Below are positions 58,140 through 64,000 of a stretch of DNA of 64,000 bases, piece by piece; the stretch's first letter is position 1, and each line of letters opens with the position of its first letter. The notes beneath the pieces were generated by a model that worked only from the letters and a program-made list of their open reading frames with translations, did not search any database and was not told the DNA's origin. Position numbers and translations under genes: made by a program. Source of the stretch: Tetrastigma voinierianum (taxonomy: Eukaryota; Streptophyta; Magnoliopsida; Vitales; Vitaceae); NCBI GenBank assembly GCA_016808115.1, contig JAEQBH010005397.1, positions 43,116-107,115 of the forward strand. The letters run 5' to 3'.

Positions 58140-59640
58140 AGTAAAGATCCCGAGATAACACCTCACAGGTACCTGTATTTGTTACGTAGCAGTACCTCCC
58201 GGGCCTCACGTATCCCCACGATTAAGTTATGCTAGCCTCGGTGCTCTGTATCTGGTCAGTTATATATTTTTCAGACCTCCTGTGTCTATACAGGATGCAC
58301 ATCGTACCTACGGGTACTCTGTATTTGATTAAACTCTGTAACTCTAAGTCCCAGGAATGAACATACGTCTGTTATAAGTATAAGTTCTGCATAAGAAGAA
58401 AATCTGTACCTCCTACGGGAGGTCCGAATAAGTATAAGTCCAGTAGTACCTAAGGGTACTCTAGAATCAGTAAAATAAGTATAAGCTCGGTAGTACCTCT
58501 TTGAATTACTCTCGTATTGGTAAAATAAGTCTGAGTGCAGTAAAATAAGTACAAATTTGATCATAACTACGAGTTGCTAGGTATAATGAATCACTGTGAT
58601 ACGTATCTGAAGGACTAATGTCGGAGTATCTGTGATATGGTTGACCTTGTATGTGATATAAGTCTGTCGTTCAGGCTTATCATTCCTCACCAGAATGCCA
58701 TAACAGAATAAGATCAGTGAGCGGTATAAGTTAGTAAGATCGGGTATAAGTTCGTAATCTGAGTATAAGTTAGTAATACAAATTATAAGTTCAGTAATAC
58801 TAGGTATAAGTTACGTAATACCGTGAGATTAGACGGCATAAGTTCAGATAAGAATAAGCTCCGCAATATAAGTATAATATCCGAAATACCAGAATAGGCT
58901 CTGTAGTACAAGTATAAGATACGAAGTACTAAAATAAGTTACAGCCAATACTAGATTCCTCTTTTGATTAAACTCAGTGCCTCTGGTACTTCATTATAGG
59001 ATAAGGATACGTAATGCAGAGTATACGTTCCGTAATATCTCTGTAGTACCCTACAGTATCTCGAATAAATGTAATCTCAGTATAAGCTCCGGATGGATAA
59101 ACTCCATTAGTACCTCACGGGTACTCTGTATGGAGTATAAGATAAGTTCGATATAAGCACAAGTGCGTCTCTTGGAACATTTGATCAAGAGTAGTACTTA
59201 CCACGGGTACTCCGTATAAGATGGTCTTCAAATCCGGTATCGTTAGTAATCTGTGATACCTACGGGTACCTCTCGAAACAAGTGTAAACTCGGGTGGTAT
59301 AATTATAGTTAATAAACTCCCTACGGAGATCTGAATAGATAAATACCAATACATGTTTATGTACCTGTATAAGCATAGGTTCTGTAACTCCTACGGGAGA
59401 TTGAAATAAGTATAAGCTTGAGAAAAGTATACGTACGTATAAGCTCGAGTACATCTATCAGAAATAGAATAAGAATAAGATCATTTGTTATAGAGTATAA
59501 GACTGGATAAGAACAAGTTTGTCATAATTATGAATCCAATAAGGATAAAATTACGCCGCCAAGTGTAATTCCACGGTAAGTATAAGATTGTTATAAGTAT
59601 AAGTCGATCTTGGATTTTATAAGGAATGCAAATAAGTATA
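58140..59640. repeat. Degenerate minisatellite field in solo LTR G
   Basis: About 1.5 kb of short, imperfect units built on AGTATAAGTTCGGTAAT and TAGTACCTACGGGTACTCTGTA, repeated many times with variable spacing. The field contains many GTAC and TACGGGTA palindromic bits. Confidence 0.8.
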
Positions 59641-60330
59641 AATATGGATCTATGGGAGACATAAGCATTACATTTAAAGAGTCACGAGTCTGAGTAGACG
59701 AATTATGTTGATGAGGCGAATAGGAACTTGAGCCTGAAATCCAGAAAGTTATGATACATGTAAAAGAGATGAATTGGATGCCTTGCCATTGTATATGTCT
59801 AAGTTTGCTCTGAATATGATCTAACCTGTTATATATTGGATTATATGAATTCATGATGATTTTGATATCTGTTTCTGTTATAAGTTTATCATGATTCCAT
59901 CTAAATGCATGTGCATCAGTATAAGTTATAAGAATGTTTCATTTGGCGTAAAGCTTAAGCGCGGGTTTTTAATCAGGTGTAGGTACGAGAAGACGTCGAC
60001 AAACATGCATCTGGTGGGCGACACACTTGCTGAGGGTTCAACATAGTAGGTTCAGCTCGATTTAGTAAAACTAAGAAATCTGGTTTTGTATAAGTAAATG
60101 AGACTCAGTTATATGTGTATAGATTTTGATGGACACCACTCCGGTGGTAGTTCTTTTGATTTGTATTTAATATTTTGATTCTATTATAAGATGTGGGCCA
60201 TACCCACAAGCACCAGTTCGATTTAAAAAAAAAAAAAAATTTCGAATTAAGAGTCAGTCTGAGTCTCGCACCTCTCGAACTTCGGTTCGGATCCGCCAAT
60301 CCGGGTCTGGCCAGGAGTTAGAGTGTGACA

Positions 60331-60437
60331 ACCCTGTGAGTTATCCTATGCATGATATGGAGTTGGCAGCCATTGTCTTTGCCTTGAAGATATGGCGCCA
60401 CTATCTATACGGTGAGTAGCTCGAGGTGTTTTCGGAC
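60331..60437 (+). pseudogene. RNase H second part of element F
   Basis: NPVSYPMHDMELAAIVFAL, KIWRHYLYGE and LEVFSD are readable in one frame with a stop after YGE. This is the continuation of the RNase H cut at 56286. It ends at 60437, where the LTR of element H begins. Confidence 0.88.
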
Positions 60438-61672
60438 TGGCCCAGTGTGGGGTATTAATCAACAAAATTTATAACCTAATACCTCATACTAGAGTAGCAT
60501 AGCTACTATAGTATAGTGGTTCTAGGATCGTCCACAGAGATGAGTCTTCTTCGTGGAAATGACTAAGTGAAGGCTCATTTAGTGATTTCATTTTGGATGT
60601 GTGGGGTTTGATAAAAATAGTGGGTTTTAATGGTTAAAAGCAGAAAATAAAATAGACAAAATATGGAAGGAAGTCCTTGAAGTATGGGTCACTACACTTA
60701 GGTTCATGGGCAAATGAGGGTTTTAAGGTCTTTCCTTGCATTAGGGAGGATAACATATAGTTATTTCCCGAATCGGTTCTTTATTTAGCTATAAAAACTG
60801 ACTCTTAATAAATATCCTCTTGAAAATAGCATTCACCTCTCATTAATGATCTCATTCGATGGAATGTGTCTCATTGACTCCGACTTCGATAGTTAATATG
60901 TGATAGCTATCGAACATCACTTTGGATCTAGTGTTAAGTATCGATGAGGCCCTAAAAACACCAAATACCAACCATTCAAGGTTACTCGAAGGGGTTGAAA
61001 CCTAGAGTTGAAGGAAAGAACCATTAATGATAGTGAATACCTACTTTAAACCCTTGGTTTGCCACAGGTTCCTTTGCCCAGTGCCCCTTTACTTCAAGGA
61101 GGGAGGAGATTTAGCCACTCATCCTCTGAGAAATCATCCTCAAAGGGTGTTTGGCTAGTGAGAAAAGAGAAAGAAAATGAAACGGGGCTTCTCGAGCAAG
61201 CTTCTGAAAACCTAACTTTTATAAAATGAATAATTCTCGCCTGAGTCTTCTATGGAGTAATACCTTACCACAATCCATTACAAATTACCAAAGATACAAA
61301 ATAAACTACTATTATATAAGAAAATTAGGAAAAACACAAAAGCTTAAAAGTCAAATGTTGCAACATTCTGCAAGGGTTGCGAATTTATGCCTTGCAGAAA
61401 TTCGCAAAGGTTGTATAGCACATTCTTTGTACGCCTTTGCCTTCTTCTAGCCTGAAGCTACGAAGCCTGTGTCCTCTTCATGCTTGAGCTCAATTCCCAC
61501 CTTTGAGATATATAGCCTTTGAAAACAACAAAACTTGCTTCAAAAAATTGATTAAATGCTTCTTTGAATCCTTAACATACCAGCCCCAGGTTAATTAAGT
61601 GAATTACTACAAAAAAGTGCTCGAAACATGGAGTGTTAAGTGTATGAAACAACCTTATTTGGGTAATAATCA
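60438..61672 (-). mobile_element. Element H 3' LTR
   Basis: Starts on the minus strand TGATTATTACCC at 61672, after TTGGGGAG. Contains a TATA-like CTATATATC (about 61515-61507), the GAGGATGATTTCTCAGAGGA hairpin near 61145-61115, and AGGTATTAGGTTATAAATTT near 60485, as in the E and D LTRs. The end is placed at GGGCCA (60438). About 1.24 kb. The small frame at 61226-61450 has no known motif. Confidence 0.78.
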
Positions 61673-61737
61673 CTCCCCAATGAAACACATTGCTAGTCCT
61701 TAGCAATGAAGGAAGAATAAAGCAATCAAGTAGATGA

Positions 61738-61760
61738 ACTATATATATATATATATATAT
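61738..61760. repeat. (TA)n microsatellite
   Basis: About eleven TA units followed by an A run. Confidence 0.9.
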
Positions 61761-62095
61761 CAAAAAAAAAATGGTTTAAAGCGATAAAATTGGTAAAATT
61801 GACCTTCAACAAAAGTCATCAAATCTACCTTGCTTATTTGTCTCGAAAGTATGTACTATACAAATTCAAGTATCAAAAAATTTCCAACTCTAGAAATGAC
61901 TTGGAAACCTTCCTGAAACCTAAGTGTTAGCAGTTAGTTTTCAAAAATATTACCTTGGCTTGTCCTCTCCACTGACCCTAGCTCTTTTCCTACACCTAGA
62001 GATAACGAAACTCCATAGACAGGCCTCATTTATTTCTGACTTTTTTCATTGTAGGGGTGCGATGCTAAGGGCATCGAGATTCCCGCAGTGTCCGT

Positions 62096-62307
62096 GTGAG
62101 GGTCCCGCAGATGACTCCCGACCAATCCAAGGTTTAGGGCATTAAGTCATAAGGATCTTTCAACTCATAACTCTTCATATTTCACCTTGGACTTTTAATA
62201 AGTTCGATACTCCCTTTTACAAATTGCTAAACTCCACTGATATTCCACCCAGTAGCAGGCAACAAAGTCGGTGACTCCCGGCCAGTTGACTTAGGGCAGG
62301 CTTTGGG
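62096..62307 (-). repeat. Duplicated post-pol block in H
   Basis: On the minus strand unit one (62307-62249) reads GCCCTAAGTCAACTGGCCGG, then GAGTCACCGAC, then a GCCTGCTAC end. Unit two (62146-62096) has AATGCCCTAAACC, GGTCGGGAGTCAT and a decayed end. Confidence 0.8.
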
Positions 62308-62779
62308 AACTTTCGCCATGTACCGCTCGGACCAGTGCTCGGGTTTCAAGAGTAAGTGTCACAATTTTCTTTTCTTTTCTCCCTTTTTTTTGAGACACAT
62401 TAGTCTTTAGGGATCCCGACCTATAAAGGTGGTCAAAGTACTAGGCATTTTTGCAAGGCTTAGGAGGCAAGGAAGTTTTTCAGCTTATAATTAAAACTTA
62501 ATGTGCACAGTATGTGGTTAGTTCAAAGTAGAAGAAGTAAGGTTGAAGACAAGAGGAGTTTCAACAATTCATCAACTCTTATAAGCATAACACCACTCTG
62601 AAATCAAGAGTATTGAGACGAGGTTTCAATTTCTCCCTTTGCAAGTTGAGGATTACAAAAAAAAAAATCTAAGAAATCCGATGGGAAAAATAAGAGCGAA
62701 ACAAAAAACATGAGCTAGAAGCATGTACTAGAAACTAAAAACATGTACTATACTGTAAAAAAAAAAACTAGCAAGCCAT

Positions 62780-63117
62780 TCAACTATTCAAGACAGACTT
62801 GCTCAAAACATAAAGAACACTTCCTTCTTTAACTCTCCCCCTAACCAAATGTTGCATTGTGCCGGTGTGGCTCGGGAGGAAGCTTAAAGAGGAAGTGATG
62901 CCTCCCTCAGTGGTTGTAGAGGGTGGAATCTCATCCTCGTCCACGCCAGTGTGTAAGGCAGAGCGATGATGATCGGTTAGTAGAGCAGCTGAAGCTATTG
63001 GTGGGACTGCTGGGGAATGGACTCCTGAAGCTGCTGGAGCTACTGGAGTTGGGTCTGCTGAAGTTGTTGTTGGAGAGACTACTAGAGATGTTGCCAGAGC
63101 TGTAGGTAGTGGAGCTT
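62780..63117 (-). pseudogene. Glutamine/serine-rich pol-end remnant of H
   Basis: On the minus strand 63110-62990 consists of CAG/AGC-type triplets, giving runs of Q, S or A depending on frame. The wider region reads as an open frame of 115 codons (63127-62780) rich in A, P, S and T. Similar low-complexity sequence lies at the extreme end of some Athila polyproteins, followed by CAATGTTTGGTTAGGGGGAG-like text as at 62860-62830. Its immediate contact with protease sequence implies a large internal deletion. Confidence 0.5.
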
Positions 63118-63540
63118 CTAAGCGCAATGTTCCTCCACATTAGTGTCAATCAGGCACGCTTCCTCTAGGCCTTCTTCCTTTAGATGAACATGCTTTCTAT
63201 TTAAATGAAAGATGTTGAGCTCCATTGTCATGTTACCGAAGGTGGGTTGCATGACCCCATTCCTACAGTTGATGATTGCATTTGATGTAACCAATAATGG
63301 TCTACCGAGTATGATAGGCACATAATTGGCTCCTGTATCCAATGGCTCGGTATTGAGAACAACAAAGTCCACCAGATAATAGAACTTATCCACCTTCACC
63401 AAAACATCTTCAACTATGCCTTTAGGAATTTTCACGGATCTGTCTGCCAAAGATAAGATGATAGTGGTGGGCTTCAACTCTCCTAATCCCAATTGCTTAT
63501 AGACTGAGTAAGGTAACAAGTTTCTTGGCTCCCGAATCTA
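63118..63540 (-). pseudogene. Athila protease of element H
   Basis: The frame 63519-63118 (133 codons) is well preserved: LPYSVYKQLGLGELKPTT, SLADRSVKIPKGIVEDVLV, VPIILGRPLLVTSNAIINC and NGVMQPTFGNMTMELNIFH, ending EACLIDTNVEEHC. The catalytic loop LDSGAK lies just upstream near 63540-63522 in a shifted frame, so the active-site Asp survives but one frameshift separates it. Among the coding remnants here it is the least decayed. Confidence 0.88.
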
Positions 63541-64000
63541 GCATGCTTTTCTGCAAGTTCCCCCAATGTTCACTGAAATGGTAGGACACCCTAGATCTTT
63601 GTACTTCACTGGAGTTTTGCACTCTATGATAGCACTCACCTGCTTTGTCAAAAAGGATTTCTTATTCACATTCAGTCCTTTCTTGACAGTGCACAAGTCT
63701 TTTAGAAATTTGGCATATGTTGGGACTTGCTTGATCATATCTAGAAGAGGAATATTGACTTTCACTTGTCTCAACACTTCAAAAATCTCGGATGAGTTGT
63801 TCACTCCCTTTTTACCTCTAAGTGCTTAAGGGAATGGTAGAGGCATACTCTTTTTCATCATGTCTTCTTTAATCACTATCATCTCTAGCTCCTCATCTTC
63901 TCTTTCTTGGGTTTCATCAAGCGGCTTAGGCATTAGCTGCTCGACTTTGCTACCCTTCTTAAGGTGATAACTGCTTTCACCTCATCAATCTTAGGAGTAG
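63541..64000 (-). pseudogene. Athila gag-protease junction of element H
   Basis: The frame 63804-63538 reads VNIPLLDMIKQVPTYAKFLKD-type text and later YKDLGCPTISVNIGG. This is the linker before the Athila protease, matching 26970-27200 in element C by position and motif. Upstream, 64000-63830 continues charged linker text with stops. The element continues past the window edge. Confidence 0.82.

Larger units (their letters stand above)
56287..60330 (+). mobile_element. Solo LTR G (Tekay-type, about 4 kb)
   Basis: It starts TGACACCCAGAAATATGCC and ends GGCCAGGAGTTAGAGTGTGACA, both typical chromovirus LTR ends. The flanks on either side join into one RNase H. No internal region, PBS or second LTR is present, so it is read as a solo LTR left by recombination. 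It contains two blocks of degenerate tandem repeats (57880-58030, 58140-59640). A clear target duplication is not visible. Reading frames in it have no protein motif. Confidence 0.72.
20568..60437 (+). mobile_element. Element F: chromovirus interrupted by C, G and H
   Basis: The pieces are a short LTR (20568-20845), PBS and gag (20849-21962), protease to RNase H (54568-56286), and more RNase H (60331-60437). Protein motifs run in the correct order across the three breaks, so these are parts of one element. The integrase and 3' LTR lie beyond element H, outside the window. Confidence 0.78.
61673..62779 (-). other. Post-pol non-coding region of element H
   Basis: Purine-rich TTGGGGAG next to the LTR (61681-61673) fits the polypurine tract. 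Two units of the block shared with D and K lie at 62096-62146 and 62249-62307. No coding motif. Confidence 0.7.
60438..64000 (-). mobile_element. Element H: pol-deleted Athila-like element, incomplete at window edge
   Basis: Read on the minus strand from 64000: gag end, protease, then a glutamine/serine-coding stretch and post-pol DNA with the duplicated block, polypurine tract and 3' LTR (61672-60438). RT, RNase H and integrase, which should lie between protease and post-pol DNA, are missing. The 5' LTR and most of gag lie outside the window. The element is inserted in the RNase H of F. Confidence 0.75.

Noticed and set aside
62931..63149. Serine-rich or leucine-rich secreted protein on either strand
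   Set aside because: All frames arise from one CAG/CTG-type triplet repeat read in different registers at the deleted pol end of element H.

Overview
This window is plant nuclear DNA, almost certainly from an angiosperm with a large, repeat-rich genome and most likely from a heterochromatic or pericentromeric region. I see no host gene, tRNA or rRNA gene. Nearly everything recognisable is decayed Ty3/gypsy LTR retrotransposon. The longest clean reading frame is only 165 codons, and every gag and pol region is broken by stops and small indels. Lineages are recognised from gag, protease (PR), reverse transcriptase (RT), RNase H (RH) and integrase (IN) motifs, from tRNA primer-binding sites (PBS: initiator Met for chromoviruses, Asp for Athila-type), and from LTR termini. 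The species cannot be named from the sequence.

Layout. 1-540 holds a Tat/Ogre-like LTR piece followed by a (TA)39 microsatellite. 900-7680 is element A (Tekay/Del-like chromovirus, minus strand, 5' end lost). About 7680-10452 is another chromovirus-type LTR, J. 11486-12031 is a small repeat rich in CGTGT. 12032-16095 is the 3' end of an Athila-like element K (minus). 16100-17720 holds two related LTR copies, M and L, facing each other.

From 17761 to 60437 I read a nest five insertions deep. Athila-like E (17761-20567) is interrupted by chromovirus F (20568-60437). F is interrupted between gag and protease by a large Athila-like element C (21963-54567). C is interrupted in the integrase zinc-finger region by Tekay-like B (29531-46375). 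B is interrupted after the gag zinc knuckle by a small, pol-less Athila-like element D (33713-39803). F also carries solo LTR G (56287-60330) in its RNase H region and is cut again at 60438 by element H. H (60438-64000, minus) runs off the window and appears to have lost its RT, RNase H and integrase.

The most unusual signals are non-coding. (1) The LTRs of C carry a dense array of the 10-bp palindrome TGTCGCGACA and close variants upstream of the TATA box, with a smaller cluster after pol. (2) D has a different palindrome, ATAGCGAAATTTTCGCTAT, in the same two compartments. (3) D, H and K share a conserved block of about 50-60 bp that occurs twice in each element between pol and the 3' LTR. 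(4) The leader of C contains several successive PBS-like motifs. The heavy indel load, even between the paired LTRs of the innermost element, leaves open that part of the decay is sequencing or assembly error.
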